Shown in pieces: positions 8,141 to 16,612 of a stretch of DNA of 64,000 bases. Made by a program: the position numbers and the translations under genes. The DNA is from JAPLST01 sp964397565 (GTDB taxonomy: Bacteria > Auribacterota > UBA3054 > JAPLST01). The stretch spans positions 116,537 through 180,536 of the forward strand of contig CAYNJC010000003.1 in the NCBI GenBank assembly GCA_964397565.1, read 5' to 3'. The notes beneath the pieces are model-generated. The model worked only from the letters and a program-made list of their open reading frames with translations. It was not told the DNA's origin and searched no databases. Numbering within the stretch: position 1 is the stretch's first letter; every line of letters starts with the position of its first letter.

Positions 8141-8350
8141 CACAGCAAGGCAGGTGCCTGGCGCGTGGTGCCATAGCCGGAAACCCGACCACTGTTTGCG
8201 TTGTATTCGCCGCTGAACCACTTGTTCAAATCTGCTTTGCCTTGCTGGCTGGCATACACCATCTGTGGCCTGTAACGACGCCGCGCTCGCGCACGCTCGG
8301 GCGGTTGTTCAGCAGCACAACAAAGGCGCGCATGCCGGTGATCAAGGCAA
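8141..8350 (-). pseudogene. Decayed fragment of the vWA-domain gene found intact at 12134-13306
   Basis: Reading the minus strand, one frame gives MRAFVVLLNNRPSVRERGVV, matching TRAFVVLLDNSPSVRTRGVV of the intact gene around its MIDAS motif. A shifted frame then gives MVYASQQGKADLNKWFSG and later YGTTRQAPALL, resembling MAFATRANKEHFDTWMHWLS and IGTTPLLALQAAL. About 35 residues between the blocks are missing and the frame changes, so it cannot encode a working protein. DNA-level similarity (CGCACGCTCGGGC-GTTGT-CAGCAG) supports homology. The fragment sits immediately beyond the 3' end of the S15-PLBD gene, while the intact copy lies beyond its 5' end. The second block of similarity is weaker than the first. 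Confidence 0.55.
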
Positions 8351-8401
8351 AGCGCACGACACGTTCTGGCGGTCGCCCGGCGCCGGGAGCGCGTCAGGTG
8401 T

Positions 8402-11400
8402 TCAATGAATGTAGCCGTTCAGCAGGGTCCAAGGCCCATCAAGGACGTTTTGGATGTCGCGCCGGTTCTGTCCTTCCCACCTTGATTCGTTCCAGATGAA
8501 GGGCTTGCCGTGGACGGACGCGGTGCCATACTTCATCCAGAAGAGGGGCACCGGATTCGTCATGGTGATGGTGCCCGCAAGGCTGCTGGCATAGGCAATC
8601 ATGCTGGCGGACACGACTTTTGCGTCGATGGAACCGGACGGCACGCATTGCGGGCTGGGCGTTGTTCCATAGCCGAGGTCCCAGCGCCCGAAAATGGACA
8701 GCGGCTCGTTTTTGGCCGTGTAGGTAATCAAACGCTTGGCCGCCTCAATGCTGGTGACCGTCTTGATCTTGGCGATGAATTGTTGGCGACGCCTGGGCTT
8801 GCTCTCGACCGATTTGAGTTCGTTCCGGATCGCGTCGGACACCGGCATGTTGATCCCGATGATGTAATCGGGTTTGAGAAGGTCCCGGTCGTACTTCTTC
8901 GACAGACCGGGCGGGGTAGTGATGACCTCGTACCTGCCGGCGGCGGTTGGCCGGAAATACACAAAACTCTTGTCCGACATCTCGATCAAACCAATCTGGC
9001 GGGTCGTGCGGTCGGCGACCATGAAGCCGCACATATAGGTGCCCGACGCCTCAAGGGTCACGAGCCGATTGAACTCATCCAGCGACCCCGCGAACTGCTC
9101 GGCGAGGGCGGAACGCCAGAACATCCACAAGGCCGCAGTCTTGGGCGTGCCACTGCCCGTGTGCGTCGTCTCGGTGAACATGATCCCCTTGTTGTTGTAA
9201 CCGAAGTCATTGTTGCTGCCGATGATGCCGAACGGGGAGGCGTTCATGGACAGGTAATCGCCGTTGATGTAGTAGCTCACCGCACTGCTTCGATCCAGGT
9301 AGCACGACCACGTGGTATGGCCGAGATAGATGTCGTCCGCGGTTTTGCGGATGAACGCCGAGCAGCGCGCGGCGCCGTTGGATGCGCTGGGCAGCGCGTC
9401 AGCCAGGTCGGACACCGCATTCAGAAAGTAAATGTCCATGAAGGAGAGCGTGCTGCTGCCATAGTTCATGTGGAGCTGTTCCGCCGTGAAGGTTGCGCTG
9501 ATGGGGAGCCATGCGCCACTGAAATCGAGCGGTTGTGGCAACTCCCGGGTTGCGCCGTCAAAGATGCCGAGCAGGCGGAACGCCAGGCGCGACAACCGCT
9601 GCTTGAGCTGTGCATCCGCAACCGCACTGATGTAATTCATGGTGTAATCGTAATTTTCCAGGAGAGTTGCGCGGTAGTGTTCCAACTCTGTTTCGGTCGG
9701 CGGATTGGCGCTGGTGATGCCCTCCTGGTACAGGGCGAAGCCGTCAAAGGAATTGTCACGGGCGTCCGGCAGCTTGTCCTTCTGCAGTTTGCCTTGCACA
9801 AACCCGGCCTCATACTCCGCCTTCAGGGCGAGTGGATCCCGCGACAAAATGTTTAGGTTGTAGATGTTGCCGTCCTGCTGGAGGCAGCCTTGGGTGTCGG
9901 CGTCGAGCTGATATGTCTTGAGCACTGTTTGGTGGGTGCGCGGGATGGTCTCCCACCAGGTTCGGTCGCCGATGAGACTGCTGTTCTTGAAGAGGTTCTT
10001 GTTGACGGTCAGATAATAGTTGAGTTCGTCGGCTTCGATCAGGAAGCGGCAGGCGAGGTTAATATCCGCCCCGCGCACCAGGAAGAGATCACGGCGCGTG
10101 CCGCTATAGCGTGCCGTCGCCGGGCTGGCGTCGTTGACGGACCATTGGTAAAACTCGGAGGAAGTGAAGTAGCTGTTGCGGATGCGCCAGGCGGCGTCAC
10201 TGGTGAAGGAATAGGTGGAGTCGCCGGAAGCATCATCGCGGATTGGGGTGGCTGTGCCCGGCGATGCATACAGGTTCCACGCGTCGGGGGGATTGTCCAC
10301 TTGGGGCGGGTCCTTGAGGGTCGGTTCCGGATAGGGCGACGCCGGCGGCAGCGGAAGTTCAAGCCAGGTGTCCGGGCCATGAAGCAGACGGGTGCTGCCT
10401 TGGAAGGGGGTCGGCCAGGCCATCGGGAACTGGGCGTTGGAGATAGCCAGACGAATCTTATGCCCCGCCTTGAAACGCCAGGTGGTGAAATGAATCGTGC
10501 CGGTAAGAATCGCCTCTTCGCCGGGAACTAGCGGTGTGGGGGCCAAGCGGCCCTTCCGGAATAAGGGATTGATAAGACAGCCGCTGACCAGTGAGACCTT
10601 GCCGTCTTCCGGCCAGACGTCCTCGAGCCGGACGCTCCAGTTATAGAGCGGGGCGTCGGCGCTGACGCGCACGCTGACCGTGGGCATGCCGATCACTACG
10701 ACATCGTCGCCGACCACGCTGTAATCGTAAACCAGACTGTAGTGATCATCGGCACTCATATCGCCGGTCTGCTCACCCCACCAGCCGCCCGCCGCCATGC
10801 CCGCCCCGGCCTTGTACTCGAGCTGATGCGCGGTCCCCGTGGCGGGCGCGGCGGTTGCAAGGGCATGCGAAGCATCGGGATAATAACAACGCTGCACCAT
10901 GCCTGAGATCGGCCAGGTGGCATAGGTTTGCCACGTGCCACTAGAAACACTCGGCAGATGTGCGGGGTGGTCGCCGCTCCGTAAGAACACCATGAGGCGT
11001 GGCTCATCCAGAATGCCTGTGTCGCTTGCTTTAAGCCAGTAATCCCACCAGCGCACGGCCCGGTCATACCAATCGTAATTGGGCCCTGGCTTGCCATAAT
11101 CAGGCCAGGCGTGGTTCCACGGGCCAATGTCACCCTTGACCACGGCATGAGCGCGCTCGAATATTTTGGGAACAAAATCGCGGTAGCCATCCAGCAGGCC
11201 GCCCACCAGAAATGCCGGGACCTCCAGCGGGGGCTTGAAGTCGATCGATTCCTGCCGCCAAAACGGGCCGTCGGTCTGCTCCCGGAAATAACGGAAAATC
11301 CACGGGGTCTGGTTGAAACGTTGGGTGAAATAGCGCTTGGTTGTTCTGTACTTGGGACTGACCGGCAGGGCGTTGTCGGTGTCGATCTGCTGACAATACA

Positions 11401-12010
11401 AATCAAAATGCAGGGCTCCGTCGATGTAATGGACGTCGTTATAAAAAAGATCGCCGGAGCCGTGCGCGGCGATGATCGCCTTCAGTGCGGGCGGTTTTCT
11501 GGACGCGACCATCAGCGCATTGAAGGCGCTCCACGAGATGCCATACATGCCAACCTTGCCATTCGACCACGGTTTCTTGGCAAGCTGGCCGACCACGTCC
11601 ACGAGGTCGTCGAGCTCGGCTTCCGAATATTCGCGCTCCGGAATCGCACCGCTGCTGCCGCCCGTCCCGCGCACATCCACTCTGGCAAACACATAGCCGC
11701 GCTTGGCGAAATAGGAACATTGTTCATAGTCGCCGATATAGAAGAAATCGTCTTTCCGATAGGGTACCTCTTCAATGATGGCGGGAAATTTCTCGCCGGC
11801 TTTGGCGGTGGGCATATAGAACGCCACCGCCAGTTTCACCCCATCCCGCATGCGCAGAACGCGGTTCTCCACCGTGAACGCATAGTCCGGTGCGGAAACA
11901 CGGGCATACGCCGCGGTACCCATGCCGACGGCGCGCATGGACATCACCAGCGCAACCAGCAGGCCGGCCACCATAGGCCTGCGCCGCGCGCCATGCATAC
12001 TGTTCTTCAT
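8402..12010 (-). CDS. Secreted fusion: S15/CocE-type hydrolase plus phospholipase-B-like Ntn hydrolase
   Basis: 1202 residues with a signal peptide (MKNSMHGARRRPMVAGLLVA...). The first half is an X-Pro-dipeptidyl-peptidase/CocE family alpha/beta hydrolase with likely triad Ser159 (GISWSAF), Asp274 (LLDGYRD) and His300 (GPWNHAWP), followed by the family's jelly-roll C-terminal domain (to about 590). After a linker, the region from about 690 to the end resembles PLBD-type phospholipase B proteins: RCSAFIRK with candidate N-terminal-nucleophile Cys883, HTTWSCY, GSNNDFGY, MFTETTH and FNRLVTLEASGTY. I chose ATG 12010 because AGAGGAG precedes it; an upstream GTG at 12064 lacks one. Substrates may be peptides, esters or N-acyl amides. 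Fusion of these two families is unusual. In PLBD proteins the Cys is exposed by cleavage, which would split this chain. Confidence 0.8.
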   Translation of the reverse strand: MKNSMHGARRRPMVAGLLVALVMSMRAVGMGTAAYARVSAPDYAFTVENRVLRMRDGVKLAVAFYMPTAKAGEKFPAIIEEVPYRKDDFFYIGDYEQCSYFAKRGYVFARVDVRGTGGSSGAIPEREYSEAELDDLVDVVGQLAKKPWSNGKVGMYGISWSAFNALMVASRKPPALKAIIAAHGSGDLFYNDVHYIDGALHFDLYCQQIDTDNALPVSPKYRTTKRYFTQRFNQTPWIFRYFREQTDGPFWRQESIDFKPPLEVPAFLVGGLLDGYRDFVPKIFERAHAVVKGDIGPWNHAWPDYGKPGPNYDWYDRAVRWWDYWLKASDTGILDEPRLMVFLRSGDHPAHLPSVSSGTWQTYATWPISGMVQRCYYPDASHALATAAPATGTAHQLEYKAGAGMAAGGWWGEQTGDMSADDHYSLVYDYSVVGDDVVVIGMPTVSVRVSADAPLYNWSVRLEDVWPEDGKVSLVSGCLINPLFRKGRLAPTPLVPGEEAILTGTIHFTTWRFKAGHKIRLAISNAQFPMAWPTPFQGSTRLLHGPDTWLELPLPPASPYPEPTLKDPPQVDNPPDAWNLYASPGTATPIRDDASGDSTYSFTSDAAWRIRNSYFTSSEFYQWSVNDASPATARYSGTRRDLFLVRGADINLACRFLIEADELNYYLTVNKNLFKNSSLIGDRTWWETIPRTHQTVLKTYQLDADTQGCLQQDGNIYNLNILSRDPLALKAEYEAGFVQGKLQKDKLPDARDNSFDGFALYQEGITSANPPTETELEHYRATLLENYDYTMNYISAVADAQLKQRLSRLAFRLLGIFDGATRELPQPLDFSGAWLPISATFTAEQLHMNYGSSTLSFMDIYFLNAVSDLADALPSASNGAARCSAFIRKTADDIYLGHTTWSCYLDRSSAVSYYINGDYLSMNASPFGIIGSNNDFGYNNKGIMFTETTHTGSGTPKTAALWMFWRSALAEQFAGSLDEFNRLVTLEASGTYMCGFMVADRTTRQIGLIEMSDKSFVYFRPTAAGRYEVITTPPGLSKKYDRDLLKPDYIIGINMPVSDAIRNELKSVESKPRRRQQFIAKIKTVTSIEAAKRLITYTAKNEPLSIFGRWDLGYGTTPSPQCVPSGSIDAKVVSASMIAYASSLAGTITMTNPVPLFWMKYGTASVHGKPFIWNESRWEGQNRRDIQNVLDGPWTLLNGYIH

Positions 12011-12133
12011 CAGCACTCCTCTTCTTGAATTGCTCATTGTGTGCCGCACTCGTTTTTGAAACACGGGTTCAGGGTGGGTGGTGATCGGTATTACAGACGT
12101 AACGCGCGTGCAAGGGTTGCGCTGGCCACGCGC

Positions 12134-13306
12134 CTACGGCCCGGCGATTTCCCGCAAACTGCCGCCGGTAATGGTCGCCAGCGTGCGCAAGAAATCGGTT
12201 TCTTCACGATACTGATCATGGCGCGCGCCGTCGCGCGGCAAGTCCGCCGGCTTGAACAACAAGGTGTTGATCGTGACGCGTTGCGCGCCGCTCTCGTTGT
12301 GCCGGCGCACCATGTCGTACATCGCGCGCATGTGCGCGGCGCGCGCCTTGATGGCTGCCGCCCCGTTGCCCATGTTGGCCTGGCCGACATATGGCGGCTG
12401 GTCGTCGCGAATGAGCGCGATCGTGTCGGGCTTCATCGCCAAGGCTGCTTGCAGCGCCAATAAGGGTGTTGTGCCAATCGTGCCGGGCTGATTGCCGTAC
12501 ATCTTGCCGTCACGCGTGGTGGAAAGCCAGTGCATCCAGGTGTCAAAATGCTCCTTGTTGGCGCGTGTGGCGAAGGCCATGGTGGGCTTGAAGGCACCGG
12601 CGCCATCGCGGTAGGCCACAATGTTGAATTGCGTGTCGGGATGGAACCGGTGCACAATATTGCTCATTTCGTTAAGTGCGGCGGCGACGACCCCGCGCGT
12701 GCGCACGCTCGGGCTGTTGTCCAGCAGTACGACAAAGGCGCGCGTGCGAATGTGGTGCCCGAAAAAGTCGGCCTCGGAAAAGCCCTGCAGGCCGCCATCG
12801 CCGCTTGTGCCCATGCCAAAGCCGCCGATGCCAAGCTGGCCGAGATGCGCGCCGGCCGGCGTCAGCGCGCTTGCCAGCGCGCGCGCGTCCTGCGGCGTGA
12901 TTTTCATTGGCGGCAATTCCGGCAGCGTAAGTTTCGCGGCCTGCTTCGACACCAGCTTGTTGACCAACTTCGGCCGGCGGGTCTGCTGCTCGAACTGTTT
13001 GACGCGAATGCGATGCTCGAGTTTGCGCGCCGGCAAGCCCGTCATTTTTTTTGCCGGTTGAAACATCATCGGCGGCGGCAGGACAAAGCGCAGGACGACC
13101 AGCGTGCTGGCGATCACAAAGGCGCCGACCAGCAGCAACAGCGCCAGCGACATGGACTGGCCAGTCGCGCCGAGCAGCAGTCTGCGCCAGCGGCCGGGCG
13201 GGCGGCGCATGCGCGGCGCAGACAGGGGCGGCATGGGCCACGGTGGCGGCATGCCCGGCGCGGGCGGGTACGGGTAAAGCGGTGGTGGATGGGGCGGAGT
13301 GGTCAC
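12134..13306 (-). CDS. Membrane-anchored von Willebrand A-domain protein of an ExbD operon
   Basis: 390 residues from a GTG start 4 bp after the upstream exbD stop. Layout: a Pro-rich cytoplasmic N-terminus (HPPPLYPYPPAPGMPPPWP), one TM helix at about 55-78 (MSLALLLLVGAFVIASTLVV), a charged periplasmic linker, and a vWA-like domain from about 185 with MIDAS DNSPS (Asp196, Ser198, Ser200) preceded by the beta strand AFVVLL. The N-terminal half resembles TonB in layout (Pro-rich, single anchor) and could be driven by the adjacent ExbD proteins; that is inference. A decayed second copy lies at 8141-8350. The metal-binding loop suggests a divalent-cation-dependent protein interaction. Substrate is unknown. 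Confidence 0.75.
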   Translation of the reverse strand: MTTPPHPPPLYPYPPAPGMPPPWPMPPLSAPRMRRPPGRWRRLLLGATGQSMSLALLLLVGAFVIASTLVVLRFVLPPPMMFQPAKKMTGLPARKLEHRIRVKQFEQQTRRPKLVNKLVSKQAAKLTLPELPPMKITPQDARALASALTPAGAHLGQLGIGGFGMGTSGDGGLQGFSEADFFGHHIRTRAFVVLLDNSPSVRTRGVVAAALNEMSNIVHRFHPDTQFNIVAYRDGAGAFKPTMAFATRANKEHFDTWMHWLSTTRDGKMYGNQPGTIGTTPLLALQAALAMKPDTIALIRDDQPPYVGQANMGNGAAAIKARAAHMRAMYDMVRRHNESGAQRVTINTLLFKPADLPRDGARHDQYREETDFLRTLATITGGSLREIAGP

Positions 13307-13310
13307 TACC

Positions 13311-13772
13311 CTAGTCCTGCGGCTCGGCATCCTGTTCGAACGCGAAGGTGATATTCGCCAGTTTGGCTTGGGCGCAGGCGTTGAGGACATCCACAACGCG
13401 CTGGTGGGGCACGGCATCGGCGGCGTTGATCGTCAGCATCGCCTCGACCTTGGCGGCGGTGCTGGCCTCGCGAAAGCGCGTCAGGGTTTTCTGCAAGTCG
13501 GGCAGTTCTTTCGAACGCGGCGTATCCAGTTCGAGATCGTTCAGCACGACCGCGCCGTCCGGGCGGATCTCGAGGATTTGCTCGTCAGGCATGGCAACCG
13601 GCTCGCTTTGCACGGCCGTGCCCGGCAACGCGAAACTGATATCGGCCTCCTGGCGGTGAAACGTGCTGGCCACCATGAAAAAGATCAGCAGCAAGAAGGT
13701 GCAATCAATCATCGCCGAGATGGGGAAATCAATTTTGGCTTGGGCGCGTTTTTTCAGGCGCATGACACGCAT
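13311..13772 (-). CDS. ExbD/TolR-family protein (second of operon)
   Basis: 153 residues beginning MRVMRLKKRAQAKIDFPISA. A single TM helix (MIDCTFLLLIFFMVASTF) carries the conserved proton-relay Asp, and the periplasmic domain ends with the ExbD-like HQRVVDVLNACAQAKLANITFAF. The ATG at 13772 and one at 13763 are both possible; neither has a strong Shine-Dalgarno. It lies between another exbD-like gene (34 bp upstream) and the vWA gene (4 bp downstream), so the three form one operon. No exbB is adjacent. Confidence 0.82.
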   Translation of the reverse strand: MRVMRLKKRAQAKIDFPISAMIDCTFLLLIFFMVASTFHRQEADISFALPGTAVQSEPVAMPDEQILEIRPDGAVVLNDLELDTPRSKELPDLQKTLTRFREASTAAKVEAMLTINAADAVPHQRVVDVLNACAQAKLANITFAFEQDAEPQD

Positions 13773-13806
13773 CCGGGTGCGACAGTATGCAATGCGGCGG
13801 GTGGCA

Positions 13807-14250
13807 TCAATCCCCCTGGGCGCTTTGGAATGAGGCGAAAATGATATCAGAGATGCCGGCGTTGGCACAGGCCCGCAGCACGAGCTTGACGCGTTTGAAC
13901 GGCACATCCTTGTGGGCGCGCAGGTACAAGCGGATTTCGGGATTCTGGGCGCGGCGCTGCTGCAGAGTGTCCAGCAGTTCTTTCTCGCTCATCTCCTGGC
14001 CGCTGACCGCAAAGTAGAAATCCGCATGGCCGGGGTCGGGTGGCAGGATGTTGATCGTGCCGCGATTGGACAGTTCGGTTTCCTCGGGTGTCCTGGCTTT
14101 GGCGGCGACCGGCAGTTTCACCGCCGGCGTGAAATCCACTTGCGACATGGTCGCCGCACACATGAAAAATATCAGCAATTGAAAGACCATATCAATCATC
14201 GGCGCCATGTCAATCTCGGCGTTGATGTGGGCTTTGGTGTGCAGTTTCAT
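13807..14250 (-). CDS. ExbD/TolR-family protein (first of operon)
   Basis: 147 residues. The helix IDMAPMIDMVFQLLIFFMCA carries the relay Asp in the APMIDMVF context that is classic ExbD/TolR. The periplasmic part ends KRVKLVLRACANAGISDIIF, as in ExbD. The ATG at 14250 was chosen because MKLHTKAHINAEIDMAPMID matches ExbD N-termini and a promoter lies about 80 bp upstream. It heads an exbD-exbD-vWA operon. Two non-identical ExbD proteins imply a heteromeric motor, with ExbB supplied from elsewhere. Confidence 0.85.
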   Translation of the reverse strand: MKLHTKAHINAEIDMAPMIDMVFQLLIFFMCAATMSQVDFTPAVKLPVAAKARTPEETELSNRGTINILPPDPGHADFYFAVSGQEMSEKELLDTLQQRRAQNPEIRLYLRAHKDVPFKRVKLVLRACANAGISDIIFASFQSAQGD

Positions 14251-14331
14251 AAGCGCAGATTCCGAAAACCATCCACAGATCAGCAGCGAAGGTGTTATCA
14301 ACCAGCACGGGCTCCCAAACAACCTGCGATT

Positions 14332-14360
14332 AGTGTACCACAATCAGCGCGGGACTGCAA
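14332..14360 (-). promoter_or_regulatory. Predicted promoter of the exbD-exbD-vWA operon
   Basis: On the minus strand: TTGCAG (14360-14355), 17-bp spacer ending TGTGG, TACACT (14337-14332). The -10 lies within an 11-bp inverted repeat arm GTGTACCACAA (14333-14343), whose partner TTGTGGTACAC is at 14411-14421. Confidence 0.6.
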
Positions 14361-14504
14361 GCACGGCGCGTGACTAGTGCGGGCTTGGCCCAGGCGCGGA
14401 GAAAAACGGGTTGTGGTACACCGTCTTGACCACAATGAATGCGCGGCGCATTTATCAAACAATCCAAAGCGCTATTGCTTATGTGGCAAGCGAGACAAGC
14501 CGCC

Positions 14505-15887
14505 TCACCACCGTACACCCAGCCATTCTGCAATGGCATAGTGCACCGTGGGCCAGAAAGCGCAGACCGCCGTCGCCAGACCGAGCAGAAACAAGAATGG
14601 CACCAGCAGTGCGCGCCGCCGCACCAGCACACCGACGACCACCAAGACCCCCAGTGCAAAAAGCCACCACGTCAGCTGCAGTGCCAATGCGGTCGCGAAG
14701 GAGACGCGCGAGTAATAGTAAGAACAGCCCAGCGCGACTGTGGCTCCCGCCAGGAGCAGCAGGCCCAAGCTCCAGATGTGCCGCAACACAAACCGGCGCA
14801 TGGGGGTAACGAGCGCGAGAACAATGGCCAGCCACTGCGATAGGACGAGTGTCCAGATGCGTGTCATGAGAGTAGCCGTCATGGCATACCAGTCATGCGG
14901 CGCGGGATCGTAGGTAAGTGGTGGCCGGCGGTGCCGGGCTGGATCAGCAAGCCATTGCTTTAGCGCCGGCGCATTGGTGAGCAGCTGCTCGTCCACCAGA
15001 CACGTGCCAGCAATAGTTTGTTTATAGTGTTCGTCCCTGTAAAAACGTCGGGCCAGCGCGGCCAGATAGGGCACATACTCGGGCCCGCTCGACGAAAGTT
15101 GCCCGCAGTACGCAGGAAACGCATAAAGCCAGCGCGAACGTCCAGTGGCAAGGTCAAGGCATTCAACCGTCCCCATGTCACTGCCCAGCAGAAGGCACTC
15201 GTCCGCTCGTGCAATGGTTACAATGCTGCGATCCCATGCGGCCAAAGAATGATAACGCGGGATAACGTCTGTGGCGAAAGGGTGCAAGTAATCCAGAATG
15301 CCGCACCAACGGTTGCTGGCGTACTGAACCGTAATGACGGAGACATTCAGGTTCGAATGAATCATGAGGCGCTCAAGCATGACAGTTTCACGAGACAACT
15401 GGCCAGTATAGGAATGGTTCTTGAGATAGAGGCTAGGCCAGCCCAGCAATGGCGCGTTTTCACAACCGGCCGCTTTGCGCGCCGTTAGCAGGGTGGCAAT
15501 GGCCGGATCATTGGTGATGGTTTGGGGATGATGATGCTCGGGATTGGTGCAGGTCACATGGTCGGCAACCTGCGCCTTGAACGCCAGCGTGTCGGGGTCA
15601 AACAGTTTGACAGTTTGACCATTCACTGCCAGGAGCCCGACAGAACACATTTCCAATGTGCTGCCAGCCACGTCGGTAGTGCCGCGATTGAGAACGTGTC
15701 CGGTAGGAAGATCGAGCGTGGTTACCGTATCATCTGCCTGGACGAAATAGACCCGGTTGCTCAAGACCAAAAAGTCACTGCCGATACCTTGCATGTGAAA
15801 AATATGTGCCGCACATGGCCGCGCGCCAAGTGCTAGGCAAACCAAGAGAGTGCCGCGGTATATTACGTTTTCTAAGGAACGGAACAT
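14505..15887 (-). CDS. Secreted/membrane protein with propeller-like N-domain and C-terminal helices, unknown function
   Basis: 460 residues. A signal-like segment (residues 10-27) is followed by about 290 residues with PQQ-propeller-like strands (VYFVQADDTVTTLDLPTGHV, CLLLGSDMGTVECLDLATG). The last 125 residues hold four hydrophobic helices. AAGGAG stands 11 bases before the ATG. The gene overlaps the PHP gene by 16 bp, so the two are coupled. I do not recognise a family. The extracytoplasmic propeller with a membrane anchor suggests a binding or sensing role, but nothing specific can be assigned. Local base composition looks less GC-rich than its operon neighbours. Confidence 0.7.
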   Translation of the reverse strand: MFRSLENVIYRGTLLVCLALGARPCAAHIFHMQGIGSDFLVLSNRVYFVQADDTVTTLDLPTGHVLNRGTTDVAGSTLEMCSVGLLAVNGQTVKLFDPDTLAFKAQVADHVTCTNPEHHHPQTITNDPAIATLLTARKAAGCENAPLLGWPSLYLKNHSYTGQLSRETVMLERLMIHSNLNVSVITVQYASNRWCGILDYLHPFATDVIPRYHSLAAWDRSIVTIARADECLLLGSDMGTVECLDLATGRSRWLYAFPAYCGQLSSSGPEYVPYLAALARRFYRDEHYKQTIAGTCLVDEQLLTNAPALKQWLADPARHRRPPLTYDPAPHDWYAMTATLMTRIWTLVLSQWLAIVLALVTPMRRFVLRHIWSLGLLLLAGATVALGCSYYYSRVSFATALALQLTWWLFALGVLVVVGVLVRRRALLVPFLFLLGLATAVCAFWPTVHYAIAEWLGVRW

Positions 15888-16612
15888 GTTGTATTACTCC
15901 TTGGTTTGTTGGCATACCGGCGGGCGCGCCATTCGCGCAGCTCGCGCAGGCGCCAGCGCAGCGCGCCGCGTGCACAAAACCAGAAAATACTGGGCGGCGA
16001 GAAGCGCCGGCAGACCGGCCGGACCCGCCCGGCGCGGATCGCCGCCAACACGGCCGTAACCTCCAGCGCGGACGCGTCGATTTCTGTCCAACTTCCGCCC
16101 AGCTGCCACAGATTGTGCGCGTCGGTGTTGCAGACCAGCGGCAGATTGAGCTGCGCGGCCGCGCAGCGCGCGCGGTTGTTGTATACGTCAAAGCCGGGCA
16201 GGGAGAACGGCGAGAGTTCGATCGCATCGAACAGGTCACCGTGCTGCAGCAGGGCGGCGTGCAGCGAATGGGTCAAGGGATAGAACGGATGCGGCGCGAC
16301 GATGAGGTGCGCGGGTGTGCGATAGCGGCGCAGCTCGTCAAAGGTGCGCACGGCGGCGGCGCGCGCGTCGGCATTGTAAATCAAGACATCCGCGTTTTCA
16401 ATGCGTGCTTCGGTGGCGGGGATCAGCAGGACGCCGCGCTGGAGCGCATCGGCGGCGGCGGCGGCATCCCACGTGAAGGTGCGGTGGTTGGTAATTGCGA
16501 GGCAGTGCAGGCCGCGGATTGCAGCGCGCGCAACAATGTCCGGGATTGATTGCGGCAGATTGTCGAGCGGATCCTGGCAGGAATGGATGTGCAGGTCAGC
16601 GCGGAGAATCAT
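15872..16612 (-). CDS. PHP-domain metal-dependent phosphoesterase
   Basis: 246 residues opening ADLHIHS, the first PHP motif. Further ligand-bearing motifs are ITNHR, IPATEARIE, VAPHPFYP and NTDAHNLW. PHP proteins of this size act as phosphatases or nucleases (for example 3',5'-nucleoside bisphosphate or histidinol-phosphate phosphatases) using a trinuclear metal centre. The start overlaps the malic-enzyme stop by 4 bp (ATGA) and the end overlaps the next gene by 16 bp. Substrate cannot be told from the sequence. Confidence 0.83.
   Translation of the reverse strand: MILRADLHIHSCQDPLDNLPQSIPDIVARAAIRGLHCLAITNHRTFTWDAAAAADALQRGVLLIPATEARIENADVLIYNADARAAAVRTFDELRRYRTPAHLIVAPHPFYPLTHSLHAALLQHGDLFDAIELSPFSLPGFDVYNNRARCAAAQLNLPLVCNTDAHNLWQLGGSWTEIDASALEVTAVLAAIRAGRVRPVCRRFSPPSIFWFCARGALRWRLRELREWRARRYANKPRSNTTCSVP

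Noticed and set aside
8098..8401. Insertion sequence explaining the vWA duplication
   Set aside because: No transposase frame or terminal inverted repeats were found around the hydrolase gene.
8510..9856. 448-codon plus-strand frame inside the S15-PLBD gene
   Set aside because: It is antisense to a gene with clear domain motifs, and its translation has no family features; it is a GC-driven shadow.
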